Of a stretch of 64,000 bases of DNA, positions 28,346 to 38,280 are shown in pieces; positions within the stretch are counted from its first letter, which is position 1; each line of letters opens with the position of its first letter. Below the pieces are notes generated by a model. The model saw nothing but the letters and a program-made list of their open reading frames with translations, was not told the origin of the DNA and did no database searches. The translations under genes were made by a program, and so were the position numbers. This stretch comes from Pseudaminobacter soli (ex Zhang et al. 2022) (lineage in GTDB: Bacteria; Pseudomonadota; Alphaproteobacteria; Rhizobiales; Rhizobiaceae), in NCBI RefSeq assembly GCF_014595955.1, contig NZ_JABVCF010000004.1, forward strand, positions 248,001 through 312,000, read 5' to 3'.

Positions 28346-28966
28346 ATGTCGAGAACACTCGTGCTGGTCCGCCATGGGCAGAGCGAATGGAACCTGAAGA
28401 ACCTGTTCACCGGCTGGCGGGACGTCGGCCTGACGGAACAGGGTCATGCCGAAGCCAAGGCGGCCGGCGCGAAACTCGCTTCGCGCGGCCTCAAATTCGA
28501 TATCGCCTTCACCTCCGTGCTCAGCCGCGCCCAGACGACCTGCGACCACATCCTCGCGGCAGTCGGCCAGAGCGGGTTGAAGACGATCCGCGACCAGGCG
28601 CTCAACGAGCGCGACTATGGCGACCTGTCCGGCCTCAACAAGGACGACGCGCGCCAGAAATGGGGTGAGGAGCAAGTGCACGTCTGGCGCCGCTCCTATG
28701 ACGTTTCGCCGCCCGGCGGCGAGAGCCTCAAGGATACCGGCGCAAGGGTCTGGCCTTATTATCTGCACGAGATGCAGCCGCATGTCCTGCGCGGGGAGAC
28801 CGTGCTCGTGGCGGCGCACGGCAATTCGCTTCGCGCCCTGATCATGGCGCTCGACGGCCTGACCCCGGAGGAGATCGTGAAGCTGGAACTCGGTACCGGC
28901 GTGCCGATCATCTACCGGCTCAACGCCGACTCAACGGTCGCATCAAAGGAAGTGCTGGCGGATTAG
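28346..28966 (+). CDS. gpmA: 2,3-bisphosphoglycerate-dependent phosphoglycerate mutase
   Basis: Interconverts 3- and 2-phosphoglycerate in glycolysis. The 206-residue protein matches the short form common in alphaproteobacteria. Catalytic His is in [11 protein letters not shown] (residues 5-15), the second His in [11 protein letters not shown], and ERDYGDLSG plus [12 protein letters not shown] bind substrate. ATG 28346 follows GAAGGAG with a few bases between. Downstream of dapB with short spacing, so possibly co-transcribed. Confidence 0.95.
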   Translation: MSRTLVLVRHGQSEWNLKNLFTGWRDVGLTEQGHAEAKAAGAKLASRGLKFDIAFTSVLSRAQTTCDHILAAVGQSGLKTIRDQALNERDYGDLSGLNKDDARQKWGEEQVHVWRRSYDVSPPGGESLKDTGARVWPYYLHEMQPHVLRGETVLVAAHGNSLRALIMALDGLTPEEIVKLELGTGVPIIYRLNADSTVASKEVLAD

Positions 28967-29333
28967 CACTTCCGCCGAATCGGCTTCTGCACCGCAGGCA
29001 GCGGTCCATTTGAGCGCTTTAGAAGGGTAAGCACCGGCCTGCTGTCGCCGTTGACGGCGCGTACTTCAGTCGAGAAAGTCGTAGTCTGTGCCAGATTCGC
29101 CACGCCCCAGAAAAAGGCAGCGTAGTCAGAGACTTAGTTCGAAAATGCGGCGTTCACAAAAGGCTTGGGTTAGCGAAGGATTTACATTGTAGTTCCAATT
29201 CAAGCTTCCCGGCAGAGTTTGACATTGACGGTCCCGATGGGGTCCGTCATGAGTTTGCCTCTGCCGGGGTCATTGCATCGGGGCGCAATCGGCGATGCAG
29301 AGGGGGCCGTCTTTTGAAGGTAGCAGAATAATT
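28967..29333 (+). other. Long leader region before the Wza-like gene
   Basis: A gap of 367 bp between gpmA and the export lipoprotein gene. Its first part carries no feature I can name. The last part holds the nested hairpin at 29208-29268 and the ribosome site GAAGG at 29316-29320. Confidence 0.5.
29208..29268 (+). other. Two-stem structured leader element
   Basis: Outer stem CCCGGCAGAG (29208-29217) pairs perfectly with CTCTGCCGGG (29259-29268). Inside, TGACGGTCCC (29226-29235) pairs with GGGTCCGTCA (29240-29249) with one mismatch and a GATG loop. The two stems are joined by internal-loop strands of 8 and 9 bases. It ends 65 bp before the Wza-like start. It looks like a cis-acting RNA or small RNA; I do not recognise the family. 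Confidence 0.55.
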
Positions 29334-30539
29334 ATGAGCATGCAGAAGCGCGCCGGCTCTGCCTTCGCCGGCGCAAAGAGATTGTTTGCTGTCGCGGCAG
29401 TTCCCCTGGCGATGGCCGGCTGCACCGTGTTCCCCAGCGACGGTCCGCTTGCCGATCAGGTCGTCGCCGCATCGGCGAACAAGGGTCAGACGCCCCAGCG
29501 GGTGAAGCACAATACGGTCTTCGACGTCGTCGACATGGATCCGAATGTCGCCGAGATCGTCGCTGCCTATCGCAGCCCCGCCTTCCACAAGACCTTCGGC
29601 ATGGGCGGGGGCGGCGGCAACCCTACCATCGGCGTCGGCGACGTTCTGCAGATCACGATTTTCGAAGCAGGGCCTGATGGGCTCTTCTCGACGTCTGACA
29701 AGAAATCTACCGAGGTGGTCGTCACAGTCCAGCCGGATGGCCGTGCGCAGGTTCCTTACATCGGGACTCTAAGGTTCGCCGGCAATACCTTGGAGTCCGT
29801 CAGGGGGACCATCGCCGAAGCGCTCAAGACGCGCGCGGTGGAACCCGACGTGATCGTCACGCTGGCGACCAATGCCTCGAGGACAGTCGCCGTCAACGGC
29901 GTCGTCGGCTCGCCTTCCCTGGTGCCGCTCGGGCTTTCGCCGGAGCGCGTGACCGAGGTCATCGCGAAGGCGGGTGGCCCGCGGAACCCGCCTTACGACA
30001 CCTATGTCACGCTCACGCGCGGCGGCCGTACAGGCAAGGCACTTTTCCAGACGCTGATCGAGCAGCCCAAGGAAAACATTTACATCAGCCCGGGCGACCA
30101 GTTGTTCCTGTCGTTCGATCCGCAGACTTTCACGGTCCTGGGCTCCACAGGCCAGTCCTCGAAAATTCCGCTGGGTGCAGCCAGCATCAGCGTTATCGAG
30201 GCCACCGCATTGGCCGGCGGGGCCAAGGCGGAGCGCGCCAACCCGAAGGGGCTGTTCATTTTCCGCTACGAGCATGCGGAGGTGCTCAGGCAGGTGCTCG
30301 GCGAGCGGCGTTTCGCCGAGTTGGCCGCAAAAGGCCTGCGTTCGAATCAGGACGACATGTATCCGATCGTCTATCGGATCGATCTGGCGAAGCCGGATTC
30401 CTATCTGGTCGGCCAGACCTTCCCGATCCGCAACAAGGACGTGCTCTACCTGGCGCACCATCCTTCGGTGGAAATATCGAAGTTCCTGGCGACGGTCGTG
30501 CAGTTCGCGGTCGTCGGGCGGCTGGCCAATCAGTTCTGA
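29334..30539 (+). CDS. Polysaccharide export lipoprotein (Wza/KpsD-like)
   Basis: An outer-membrane export protein for capsule or exopolysaccharide. The N terminus is a lipoprotein signal ending in LAMAGC, with the modified Cys about residue 29. A Poly_export domain begins at NPTIGVGDVLQITIFEAG, followed by SLBB-type repeats (PYIGTLRFAGNTLESVRG and VAVNGVVGSPSLVPL). The length of 401 residues is normal. ATG 29334 is chosen, with ATG 29340 also possible; the frame extends to 29295 without a ribosome site. It is not next to a Wzc or Wzy gene here, but the glycan cluster at 6502-13813 may use it. A GC-rich hairpin follows the gene. Confidence 0.88.
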   Translation: MSMQKRAGSAFAGAKRLFAVAAVPLAMAGCTVFPSDGPLADQVVAASANKGQTPQRVKHNTVFDVVDMDPNVAEIVAAYRSPAFHKTFGMGGGGGNPTIGVGDVLQITIFEAGPDGLFSTSDKKSTEVVVTVQPDGRAQVPYIGTLRFAGNTLESVRGTIAEALKTRAVEPDVIVTLATNASRTVAVNGVVGSPSLVPLGLSPERVTEVIAKAGGPRNPPYDTYVTLTRGGRTGKALFQTLIEQPKENIYISPGDQLFLSFDPQTFTVLGSTGQSSKIPLGAASISVIEATALAGGAKAERANPKGLFIFRYEHAEVLRQVLGERRFAELAAKGLRSNQDDMYPIVYRIDLAKPDSYLVGQTFPIRNKDVLYLAHHPSVEISKFLATVVQFAVVGRLANQF

Positions 30540-30584
30540 TCCGACGGTCGCAATCCTCGACCGTCGATGCTGCCTCCCACCTTA

Positions 30585-30613
30585 CCCTCTCCGCGTAAAA
30601 GGCGCGGAGAGGG
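30585..30613 (+). terminator. GC-rich hairpin after the export gene
   Basis: CCCTCTCCGCG (30585-30595) pairs perfectly with CGCGGAGAGGG (30603-30613) across a seven-base loop. It lies between convergent genes and shares CTTACCCTCTCC with the hairpin at 45890, so it may be a dispersed repeat serving as a terminator. Confidence 0.6.
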
Positions 30614-30668
30614 AGCGTAGGCCCCGTCTCAAGCTAGAAGGCTTCGGCTCAACCGGCTTGTGTAAGCC

Positions 30669-31922
30669 TCACAAAGCCCCGACCAGCGCCCGGTCAGGGA
30701 AGCAGGTCGGCCCCTGCCCGTTCTTTGCCTGCCACTCGCCGATGGAACGGCGCGTCTTGTAGCCCGGCAGCCCGTCGGCGCCGCCGACGTCGTAGCCCTT
30801 GCGTTCCAGCCCACGCTGAAGGGATGCGATGTCCGAGCGGTAGAGGCTGTCGATCTTGCCCCAGCGGCCGGCAAACCTCTTGTCTCCCGAGGCGATGCGA
30901 TCGGCGCCGTGCCCTATGAACAGCGCGTAGAGGTCGCTCTCGTTATACGCCTTGAGCACGTAGAAATTCGGCGTGACGACGAATGCCGGACCGTTGCGCC
31001 CCGCCGGCATCAGCAGAAAACCTTCGGCCCTGAGTTCATTCGCGGGGAACGGTTTTCCGTTCACGCGCCGAATCCCCATGGCTGCCCAGTCCGCAATTTT
31101 CCGGCCTCGGTCCGGTCCCTCCAGCGCGCAGGAAACGCTGTCTGGTACGATGACCTCGAAGCCCCAGTCACGGCCCTTCTGCCAGCCATAGTGGGAAAGA
31201 TAATTGGCGATCGATCCCAGCGTGTCCGGAACCGAGTTCCAGATGTCGGCCCGCCTGTCGCCGTCGAAATCCATTGCGTGAGCAAGGAAGGAGGTGGGCA
31301 GGAACTGCGGCTGGCCGAGCGCGCCCGCCCAGGATGAGCGCATGGCGTCGCGCTGCACCAGACCTTGCTCGACCATGAGCAACCCAGCCAGCAGTTCCTT
31401 GCGGAACATCTCCTTGCGGGTCGCCAGAAACGCCTTGGTGCCGAGAACCTCGAAGGCATCATGGGGCATCTTGGCCGCACCAAAACCCGATTCGCGGCCC
31501 CAGATCGCCAGGACGACCTCGCCGGGCACTCCGAACTTCTTCTCCACCGCAGCCAGGATCTTGGCGTGCTTGCCGGCGCGGGTCCGTCCGCCTGCCGTGA
31601 CGGCGCCGATCGTCTTTTCGGCAAAATAGTTGGCTGGAGCGTTGAACTCGGCTTGGTGCTGCTTCTTCGGCGTCTGCGGCTTTTGTCCGGGCAGGACGAG
31701 GTCCGGCAGCTTCAGGTTGGGTGTTACGCCGGCAAAGGCAGCGTCGAAGGTCGACTTGGAGACGCCGTTGGCCTTGGCCTCGGGCCAGAGGTCTTTTGCG
31801 AGCCAGGTGCGGAACTGGTCGTCGATTGGAGCGGCGGGGGCGGCGGTTGCCGAGAGCAGGAGGGCTGCCAGTCCAGCAAGCAGACCGCGTAGTTTGACGG
31901 GCAGGATGGAGCGTCTCCTCAA
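30669..31922 (-). CDS. Lytic murein transglycosylase (MltB-like) with PG-binding domain
   Basis: A periplasmic enzyme that cleaves peptidoglycan glycan strands. A signal peptide spans about residues 5-26 ([22 protein letters not shown]). The SLT_2/MltB domain (about 30-330) has the catalytic Glu in [11 protein letters not shown], then [12 protein letters not shown]-terminal PG_binding_1 domain (about 350-417) contains [21 protein letters not shown]. The frame runs open through recR in a shadow extension, so the real start must lie near 31922. I chose TTG 31922, which overlaps the recR stop. An AGGAGA just inside suggests a further non-ATG start may be used instead. Confidence 0.85.
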   Translation of the reverse strand: MRRRSILPVKLRGLLAGLAALLLSATAAPAAPIDDQFRTWLAKDLWPEAKANGVSKSTFDAAFAGVTPNLKLPDLVLPGQKPQTPKKQHQAEFNAPANYFAEKTIGAVTAGGRTRAGKHAKILAAVEKKFGVPGEVVLAIWGRESGFGAAKMPHDAFEVLGTKAFLATRKEMFRKELLAGLLMVEQGLVQRDAMRSSWAGALGQPQFLPTSFLAHAMDFDGDRRADIWNSVPDTLGSIANYLSHYGWQKGRDWGFEVIVPDSVSCALEGPDRGRKIADWAAMGIRRVNGKPFPANELRAEGFLLMPAGRNGPAFVVTPNFYVLKAYNESDLYALFIGHGADRIASGDKRFAGRWGKIDSLYRSDIASLQRGLERKGYDVGGADGLPGYKTRRSIGEWQAKNGQGPTCFPDRALVGAL

Positions 31923-32524
31923 AAGGCCGTCCGCGACTTGAGCGCCGCGGCCAGCGTCCCCTCGTCGAGATAATCGAGCTCGCCGCCGACGGGGACGCCG
32001 TGGGCGAGCCTGGTCACCTTCGTGCCGAGATCGGAAATCTGCCCGGTGATGTAGTGGGCCGTGGTCTGGCCCTCGACGGTCGCGTTCACCGCGAGGATCA
32101 CCTCCGACACCCCGCCTTCCGCGATCCGGGCGACGAGGCTCTTGATGTTGAGCTGGTCCGGGCCGATGCCGTCGAGGGGCGAAAGGGTGCCGCCGAGCAC
32201 GTGATATCTCGCATTGAGCGCCGCGACCCGCTCGAGCGCCCAGAGGTCCGCCACGTCCTCGACCACCACGATGGTCGCCGGGTCGCGGCGCGGATCGGAG
32301 CAGATCGAGCAGGGGTCGACGGTGTCGACATTGCCGCAGGTCGAGCAGACCCGCACCTTCTCCGCCGCCTCGCTCATGGCGCCAGCGAGCGGGGCGAGCA
32401 GTTGCTCCTTCTTCTTGATCATGTGCAGCGCGGCGCGCCGGGCCGAGCGCGGCCCCAGCCCCGGCACCTTGGCGAGGAGTTGGATCAGGCGTTCGATCTC
32501 GGGGCCGGCAATTCTCTTCGACAT
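31919..32524 (-). CDS. recR: Recombination mediator protein RecR
   Basis: Works with RecF and RecO to load RecA at gaps in DNA. It is 201 residues, the normal size. A helix-hairpin-helix region near the start has [18 protein letters not shown]. The zinc-binding [16 protein letters not shown] has four Cys, and a Toprim domain with [15 protein letters not shown] follows. In many alphaproteobacteria recR follows dnaX and ybaB; here those are at 56204-58405, so the usual cluster is split. Its stop overlaps the start of the transglycosylase gene. Confidence 0.96.
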   Translation of the reverse strand: MSKRIAGPEIERLIQLLAKVPGLGPRSARRAALHMIKKKEQLLAPLAGAMSEAAEKVRVCSTCGNVDTVDPCSICSDPRRDPATIVVVEDVADLWALERVAALNARYHVLGGTLSPLDGIGPDQLNIKSLVARIAEGGVSEVILAVNATVEGQTTAHYITGQISDLGTKVTRLAHGVPVGGELDYLDEGTLAAALKSRTAF

Positions 32525-32628
32525 GGGGCAAGCATTTAGACCAAAGGCGCGCTTCCGGATACCCGCCCCAGGGCCGCACGGAAGCTATCCGACCCCCCTT
32601 CTCCCTCCCCGCAAAAAAGGGAGGCTTG

Positions 32629-33522
32629 CTACTCCTTCACCGCACCCGTCATCGAGGACACGTAGTGCTCGACGAAGAAGGAGTAGAGGATCACCACCGG
32701 CAGCGAGCCGATCAGCGCGCCGGCCATCAGCGCCCCCCATTCGTAGACGTCGGAGCGCACCAGTTCCGTCAGCACGCCGACCGGGACGGTCTTGTTCTCC
32801 GACGACTGGATGAACGTCAGTGCGTAGATGAATTCGTTCCAGGAGAGCGTGAAGGCGAAGATGCCGGCCGAGATCAGCCCCGGGACCGAAAGCGGCAGGA
32901 TTATCCGGGTAAGAATCTGCCAGCGGCTGGCGCCGTCGATCAGCGCGCATTCCTCCAGCTCGAACGGGATCGAGCGGAAATAGCCCATCAAGAGCCAGGT
33001 GCAGAAGGGTATCAGGAAGGTCGGATAGGTGAGGATCAGCGCAAACGGCGTGTCGTAAAGGCCGAGCCTGAAGACCATCACCGAGAGCGGGATGAACAGG
33101 ATCGACGGCGGGACGAGATAGGCGAGGAACACTGCCAGGCCCACCTGGCGCGAGCCAGAAAAACGCAGCCGCTCGATCGCGTAGGCGGCGAACACGGCGG
33201 CGAGCAGCGACAGGAAGGTGGCGGCGACCGAGATCAGGATCGTGTTGAGCAGCCAGCCCGGATAGGAGGTTTCGAACAGGAGGTAACGTATGTGCTGCAG
33301 CGTCGGATTGACCACCCAGAACGGGCTGTAGTCGTTGAAGTTGGTCATCTCCTCGTTCGGCTTAACGGCGGTCACCGCCATCCAGTAGAACGGGAAGAGG
33401 AGCACGAAGACGAAGATCGCGAGCGGCAGGTAGATGGTGACCACCCGGCGCGGCACGCTCTGCAGATAGCCCATGCCGCCGTCGTCGCCCTGCACGGACG
33501 TGGTCGTTGCCCGGTCGGCCAT
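32629..33522 (-). CDS. Carbohydrate ABC transporter permease (MalG/UgpE type)
   Basis: A 297-residue inner-membrane permease with six predicted helices, the second permease of a CUT1 importer. The first helix is near residues 30-50 (YLPLAIFVFVLLFPFYWMAV), and the EAA loop that contacts the ATPase reads EECALIDGASRWQILTRIILPLSVPG. It starts 1 bp after the stop of the partner permease and is the last gene of the operon that begins with the ATPase at 37116. Substrate is some sugar or polyol, not identifiable. Confidence 0.93.
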   Translation of the reverse strand: MADRATTTSVQGDDGGMGYLQSVPRRVVTIYLPLAIFVFVLLFPFYWMAVTAVKPNEEMTNFNDYSPFWVVNPTLQHIRYLLFETSYPGWLLNTILISVAATFLSLLAAVFAAYAIERLRFSGSRQVGLAVFLAYLVPPSILFIPLSVMVFRLGLYDTPFALILTYPTFLIPFCTWLLMGYFRSIPFELEECALIDGASRWQILTRIILPLSVPGLISAGIFAFTLSWNEFIYALTFIQSSENKTVPVGVLTELVRSDVYEWGALMAGALIGSLPVVILYSFFVEHYVSSMTGAVKE

Positions 33523-33523
33523 G

Positions 33524-34474
33524 TCAGTCGCCTCCGCCTTGCTGCCACCTGCGCCGCTGCAGGCCGAAATAGCTGAACAGGATGGCGGCGAGCAGGAAGG
33601 GGATCATCGCCACCGCGATGGCCGCGCCTTCGCCGAGCTGGCCCCCAGAGATGCCGCGCTGGAAGGACAGCGTGGCCATCAGATGCGTCGCGTTCACCGG
33701 ACCGCCGCGCGTCAGCACGTAGATCAGCTGGAAGTCGGTGAAGGTGAACAGCACCGAGAACGTCATGGTGATCGCGATGATCGGGGTCAGCAGCGGCAGG
33801 GTCACGTAACGGAAGAGCTGCCAGCGTCCGGCGCCGTCCAGGGTCGCGGCCTCGTAGAGCGACTGCGGGATGGTCTGCAGGCCGGCAAGCAGCGTGATCG
33901 CCACGAAGGGAATGCCGCGCCAGACATTCGCTGCGATCACGGAGGCGCGTGCGTTCGTCGGGTCGCCGAGGAAGTTGATGCGGTGGTCGATCAGGCCCAT
34001 CTCCATCAGTGCCCAGGAGATGATCGAAAACTGCGAATCGTAGATCCACCAGAAGGCGATCGCCGACAGCACGGTCGGCACCACCCAGGGCAGGAGCACG
34101 ATGGCGCGGAAGAAGGATTTTATCGGCAGGTTCTCGTTGAGGATCAGCGCCAGCCATAGGCCGAGGGCGAACTTCAGCAGCGACGCGGAGATCGTGTAGA
34201 GCAGCGTGTTGAAGACGGAGAGCCAGAAGACGCCGTCCTCCCAGAGATACTCGTAGTTCTCCAGGCCAATGAAGATCCCCGGCCTGCCGATGCGGGCATC
34301 GGTGAAGCCGAGCCAGACGCCCAAGCCCAGCGGATAGGTGAGGAAGACCAGCAGCAGCACCGCAGCCGGCAGCATGAACCAGAAGCTGAGAAAGCCCTTG
34401 CTTTCGCTGAGGGGAGCGCGGGAGGATGTCGCACGAGTCTCAGCGGCTGCGGGTATCGATGTCATTGAGTGCAC
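33524..34474 (-). CDS. Sugar ABC transporter permease (MalF/UgpA type)
   Basis: A 316-residue permease with six helices, the first at about residues 28-50 (FWFMLPAAVLLLVFLTYPLG). The EAA loop is SLYEAATLDGAGRWQLFRYVTLPLLTP. It partners the MalG-type protein encoded immediately downstream. The start could be 34474 or ATG 34465. A 216-bp gap with a strong hairpin separates it from the binding-protein gene, an arrangement that often lets the binding protein be made in excess. Confidence 0.92.
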   Translation of the reverse strand: MHSMTSIPAAAETRATSSRAPLSESKGFLSFWFMLPAAVLLLVFLTYPLGLGVWLGFTDARIGRPGIFIGLENYEYLWEDGVFWLSVFNTLLYTISASLLKFALGLWLALILNENLPIKSFFRAIVLLPWVVPTVLSAIAFWWIYDSQFSIISWALMEMGLIDHRINFLGDPTNARASVIAANVWRGIPFVAITLLAGLQTIPQSLYEAATLDGAGRWQLFRYVTLPLLTPIIAITMTFSVLFTFTDFQLIYVLTRGGPVNATHLMATLSFQRGISGGQLGEGAAIAVAMIPFLLAAILFSYFGLQRRRWQQGGGD

Positions 34475-34635
34475 CCTCGGCGGACTGGGGGTTCTGTCGT
34501 TGCAGGCCGGTGCGAGCGGAAATCTTCCCGCGACCGAGTTCTGAAAGGCCTCTTACACCGTCCAAGGTGAGGCAGCCCGGTGGACTGCCCGAAAGCGAGT
34601 CTTGGCGACACGTAGCCTAGATCGGTCCCGACCGG

Positions 34636-34675
34636 TGCCGGCACCTTCTCCCAGCGCGAGGAGAAGGCACCGGCA
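34636..34675 (-). other. Intercistronic hairpin after the binding-protein gene
   Basis: Arms at 34636-34651 and 34660-34675 pair over 16 positions with two mismatches around an eight-base loop. It lies just downstream of the binding-protein stop. It probably stabilises the upstream message or partly terminates transcription before the permease genes. Confidence 0.5.
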
Positions 34676-34690
34676 GGAGCGGCGCTGCGC

Positions 34691-36016
34691 CTACACCCGG
34701 TAATACCGGTTGGCGCGCTTCTCGGCCTCTTCCATCGCCTCCTGCGGCGACGCCTGGCCGGTCACCGCCCTGGCGTACATGTCGACCAGCACGTAGTCGG
34801 CCATGGTGGCCGCCGAGGCGTAGCCCAGCGGGCCAGCGTAGCCGTTCGGACGCAGCGTCTCGGATGCACGCGAATAGGCCGCGGCATTCGGGTCGGACGT
34901 CCAGACCGGATTGTCCGCGTAGGCCTTCAGCGACTGGCAGCAATAGCCTAGCGACTTCTCGATCCAGTCGGCCATCTGCTCCTTCTCGAACATGAACTGC
35001 AGGTACGCCTTCGCAGCGTTCGGATAGGGCGTGTAGTTGAAGATCACGGCCGTAGTCGTCTGGTGCAGTTCGACCGACTTCCCAACCGGGCCGATCGGCA
35101 GGTTGGTGGTGCGGATGTCCTTGGCGATCTCGGCAAGCTTCGGATCGTTGTCCTTGTTGATCTGCGCCGTTCTATAGGCCGAGATGCCGTTGGCGATGAC
35201 CGACAGTTCACCGGCCAGGAAGGCGCGGTTGTTGTTGACGTCGAGCCAGCTTTCCGTACCGGGGATGAAGGTCTTGTAGAGCTCCATCGCATATTCGATC
35301 GACTTCATAGTCTCGGGGCTGTTGATCACCACCTTGCCCGACTCGTCGACCATCATGCCGCCGTGGCTCCACAGCAGCCAGTGCGCGTAGTTGTTGCCGT
35401 CGCCGACGCCGTGGCCGTGCGTGAAGCCGGCCGGATGGCCGATCTTCTGCAGCGCCTTGCAGAGCTCCAGGAAGCCCGCCGTGTCCTTCGGGAACTCCGA
35501 AAAACCCGCTTCCTTCACCCAGCTGTCGCGATAGACGATGGCGTTGCCGATCGCGGCGAGCGGCAGGCCGATGAACTTGCCGTCCTTGGTGGCGTAGCCC
35601 TTTCCGCCGTCGTACCAGCCGCCATACTTGTTGCCGAGATAGTCGGCAAGGTCGGTCACGTCGAGCAGTTTGTCGGGATACTGGTGCGCGTCGTCGAACC
35701 AGACCCACATGATGTCCGGGCCGGAGCCGACATTGGCGGCCACCGCCGCCTTCGGGCGGATGTCCTCCCAACTCTCCTTGTCGATGCGGACCTGAACGCC
35801 CGTGGCCTCCGTGAACTTCTTGGTGTTGGCGATCCAAGCATCTTCGTCGCCCTGCACGAAGGGCGACCAGCGCAGCACGCGCAGGGTGGCGCCTTGCTCC
35901 GGCGTGTATTTCGGCGCCTCCTGGGCGAAGGCGGGACCGATGAAGCGGCTGCCGAGCGCACCGGCTGCGAGGCCGGCGGCCGAAGTCCTGATGACGTCGC
36001 GTCGTGTGAATTTCAT
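34691..36016 (-). CDS. CUT1 sugar ABC transporter substrate-binding protein
   Basis: A 441-residue periplasmic binding protein of the extracellular solute-binding family 1. The N terminus MKFTRRDVIRTSAAGLAAGALG is a twin-arginine signal, cut near Ala-Phe-Ala-Gln at about residue 32. Family stretches include TLRVLRWSPFVQGDEDAW, GSGPDIMWVWFDDAHQYPD and GLPLAAIGNAIVYRDSWVKEAGF. The ligand is a carbohydrate of unknown type. The gene lies between the ATPase (44 bp upstream) and the permeases. It is followed by a hairpin. Confidence 0.93.
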   Translation of the reverse strand: MKFTRRDVIRTSAAGLAAGALGSRFIGPAFAQEAPKYTPEQGATLRVLRWSPFVQGDEDAWIANTKKFTEATGVQVRIDKESWEDIRPKAAVAANVGSGPDIMWVWFDDAHQYPDKLLDVTDLADYLGNKYGGWYDGGKGYATKDGKFIGLPLAAIGNAIVYRDSWVKEAGFSEFPKDTAGFLELCKALQKIGHPAGFTHGHGVGDGNNYAHWLLWSHGGMMVDESGKVVINSPETMKSIEYAMELYKTFIPGTESWLDVNNNRAFLAGELSVIANGISAYRTAQINKDNDPKLAEIAKDIRTTNLPIGPVGKSVELHQTTTAVIFNYTPYPNAAKAYLQFMFEKEQMADWIEKSLGYCCQSLKAYADNPVWTSDPNAAAYSRASETLRPNGYAGPLGYASAATMADYVLVDMYARAVTGQASPQEAMEEAEKRANRYYRV

Positions 36017-36060
36017 ACTACTTTCCTCCCGTTTGTCGTTCCGGCTATGCCGGTCCTCCT

Positions 36061-37116
36061 CTACAACCTCTTGCCGGTCTGCCCGTCGAAGAGATGGATC
36101 AATCCAGGATCTGCCGAGAGACGGATCGTCTCGTCCGGCCGGAATGCATGCCGCTCGCGGAAGTTGGCGGCGATCTCCTCGCCGCCCGGCGTGCGGCCGA
36201 TGAGTTGCACCTCAGATCCGGTCGGCTCGACCACCACAACCTTGACCGGAAAGCCGTCGTCCGAAAGCCGCAGATGCTCCGGCCGCAGCCCCACAACGAC
36301 AGGCATGCCGGGGGCAACGCCCGGCCTTGCTGGAAACGGCAGCGAGATCCCGCCGGCGCCTTCGAAGCCGCTGGTGCCGATCTGGCCCTTGAGCAGGTTC
36401 ATGGCCGGCGAGCCGATGAAGGTGGCGACGAACAGATTGTCGGGGCGGTCGTAGAGTTCGAGCGGCGGGCCGATCTGTTCGACCTGCCCGTCATGCATGA
36501 CCACGATCTTGTCCGCCATCGTCATCGCCTCGATCTGGTCGTGGGTGACGTAGATGGTGGTGGTCTTGAGGCGCTGGTGCAGTTCCTTGATCTCGGCCCG
36601 CATCTGCACGCGCAGCTTGGCGTCGAGGTTGGACAGGGGCTCGTCGAACAGAAAGACCTGCGGGTCGCGCACGATCGCCCTGCCCATGGCGACGCGCTGG
36701 CGCTGCCCGCCGGACAGCTGGCGCGGATAGCGGTCGAGCAGCGGGCTCAGCGACAGGATTTCGGCAGCGCGTTTGACCCTTGTGTTTCGTTCCTCCTGCG
36801 GTGCCCCCTTCAGCATCAGCGAGAAGGCCATGTTCTCGCGCACGGTCATGTGCGGGTAGAGCGCGTAGTTCTGGAAGACCATGGCGATGTCGCGTTCCTT
36901 CGGCGCGACGTTGTTGACCACCCTGCCGCCGATGGCGATGTCGCCACCCGAGATTCCCTCGAGGCCGGCGATCATCCGCAGCAGCGTGGATTTTCCGCAG
37001 CCCGACGGGCCGACGAGCGTGACGAATTCGCCGTCTTCTATGCCGACGCTGACGCCGTGAAGGATTTGAACCGAGCCAAACGACTTGTAGACATCGCGTA
37101 TCGCGACAGACGCCAT
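36061..37116 (-). CDS. ABC transporter ATP-binding protein (UgpC/MalK type)
   Basis: A 351-residue ATPase that powers the importer encoded downstream. Walker A is [18 protein letters not shown] (about 37-54), the signature is [19 protein letters not shown], Walker B is [12 protein letters not shown], and the C-terminal TOBE domain carries [11 protein letters not shown]. The frame extends to 37200, but ATG 37116 gives the typical [15 protein letters not shown] start and has GGAGG just upstream. It is the first gene of a four-gene operon; the 183 bp before it would hold the promoter, which I cannot define. Confidence 0.94.
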   Translation of the reverse strand: MASVAIRDVYKSFGSVQILHGVSVGIEDGEFVTLVGPSGCGKSTLLRMIAGLEGISGGDIAIGGRVVNNVAPKERDIAMVFQNYALYPHMTVRENMAFSLMLKGAPQEERNTRVKRAAEILSLSPLLDRYPRQLSGGQRQRVAMGRAIVRDPQVFLFDEPLSNLDAKLRVQMRAEIKELHQRLKTTTIYVTHDQIEAMTMADKIVVMHDGQVEQIGPPLELYDRPDNLFVATFIGSPAMNLLKGQIGTSGFEGAGGISLPFPARPGVAPGMPVVVGLRPEHLRLSDDGFPVKVVVVEPTGSEVQLIGRTPGGEEIAANFRERHAFRPDETIRLSADPGLIHLFDGQTGKRL

Positions 37117-37299
37117 CCAACCTCCTCCCGACGGTGCTGCGCGCCCTCCGAGGGAATGCGCCTGCATGCGTGCGGGTTGCCGGCTCCTCCGAACCCGCAC
37201 GATGGCGGTACCAAACCATCATTCGAAGGCGCGGCCAATGCGCCTAAAGTTTAAGACGTAAGGGAAGCTCTCGATGCGGGGGGCGCCCCGGCCCGATCC

Positions 37300-38172
37300 T
37301 CAGAGCTTGTAGAATCGGCTAATGATCTCCCACGCCTCGTCGGCCGAATCGACGAAATCGATGATGTCCTGGTCGCCCGGCGAGATCGTTCCCTGCTCGG
37401 CAAGGAAATCGAGGTCCATGGCGCGGCTCCAGAACTCCTTGCCGAACAGGATGATCGGGACGCGTTCCATGCGGCCGGTCTGGATCAGCGTCAGCGTCTC
37501 GAAGAACTCGTCCAGCGTGCCGAAGCCGCCGGGAAAGACCGCCACCGCCTTGGCGCGCATGACGAAGTGCATCTTGCGGATCGCGAAATAGTGGAAGTTG
37601 AAGCAGAGCTCGGGCGTCACGTACTGGTTCGGCGCCTGCTCGTGCGGCAGCACGATGTTGAGGCCGATCGACGGCGCGCCGACGTCGTCCGCACCGCGGT
37701 TGCCGGCCTCCATCACACCCGGCCCGCCGCCGGTGACCACCACGAACTCTCGGTAGTAGGACAGCGCCGAATGCTGCGAGCATAGCCGGGCGAACTTGCG
37801 CGCCTCGTCGTAATAGATGCTGTTCTTCAGGAGGTTCTTGCGCTGCGTCTCGTTCTTGGCGGCCCAGGCCTCGCCTCCCGGCTCGGGCAGGCGCGCGCCG
37901 CCGAACAGGATCACCGTCGAGCGGATGCCGCGCTCGGCGAGCGTCATTTCCGGCTTCAGAAGTTCGAGCTGCAACCTGACCGGCCTCAACTCGCGCCGGG
38001 TCATGAAGTCCTCGTCGGTCCAGGCGAGGCGATAGGTCGGCGCGCGCGTCTGCGGCGTGTCGGGTGCGCTTCTTACCCGCTCGAGGTCCTCGTCCGCGTG
38101 AGGAAGCGGTGTCCAGCCTGAATTCTCGTTGGGATTGATAGCCAAGTCAGCATTCTCCCCCGCCTGCGTCAT
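37300..38172 (-). CDS. TIGR00730 Rossmann-fold protein (LOG family)
   Basis: A 290-residue member of the LOG/cytokinin riboside 5'-monophosphate phosphoribohydrolase family, longer than the plant-type enzyme by an N-terminal extension of about 90 residues. The diagnostic motif reads as VVTGGGPGVMEAGNRGAD and PGGFGTLDEFFETLT. It probably hydrolyses nucleoside monophosphates to base and ribose 5-phosphate; many long bacterial versions act in general nucleotide turnover rather than hormone making. ATG 38172 is chosen over an upstream TTG at 38184. Divergent from dapD, with which it shares a 108-bp promoter region. Confidence 0.9.
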   Translation of the reverse strand: MTQAGENADLAINPNENSGWTPLPHADEDLERVRSAPDTPQTRAPTYRLAWTDEDFMTRRELRPVRLQLELLKPEMTLAERGIRSTVILFGGARLPEPGGEAWAAKNETQRKNLLKNSIYYDEARKFARLCSQHSALSYYREFVVVTGGGPGVMEAGNRGADDVGAPSIGLNIVLPHEQAPNQYVTPELCFNFHYFAIRKMHFVMRAKAVAVFPGGFGTLDEFFETLTLIQTGRMERVPIILFGKEFWSRAMDLDFLAEQGTISPGDQDIIDFVDSADEAWEIISRFYKL

Positions 38173-38280
38173 TGCACGGCGCAAGGCAAGATTGACCCAT
38201 CATATAGCCTGAAATAGGGTCCGCCCGCCTTACGAAGCAGTCCGATTTCCGGCCTCATAAGCGCTATAGCGGAGCAAGCA

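Noticed and set aside
31923-32579. N-terminal extension of the transglycosylase through recR
   Set aside because: The extension is recR read in another frame; the signal peptide begins only near 31910.
37117-37299. Possible sugar-regulator operator before the ABC importer
   Set aside because: No convincing symmetry or LacI-like site could be read.
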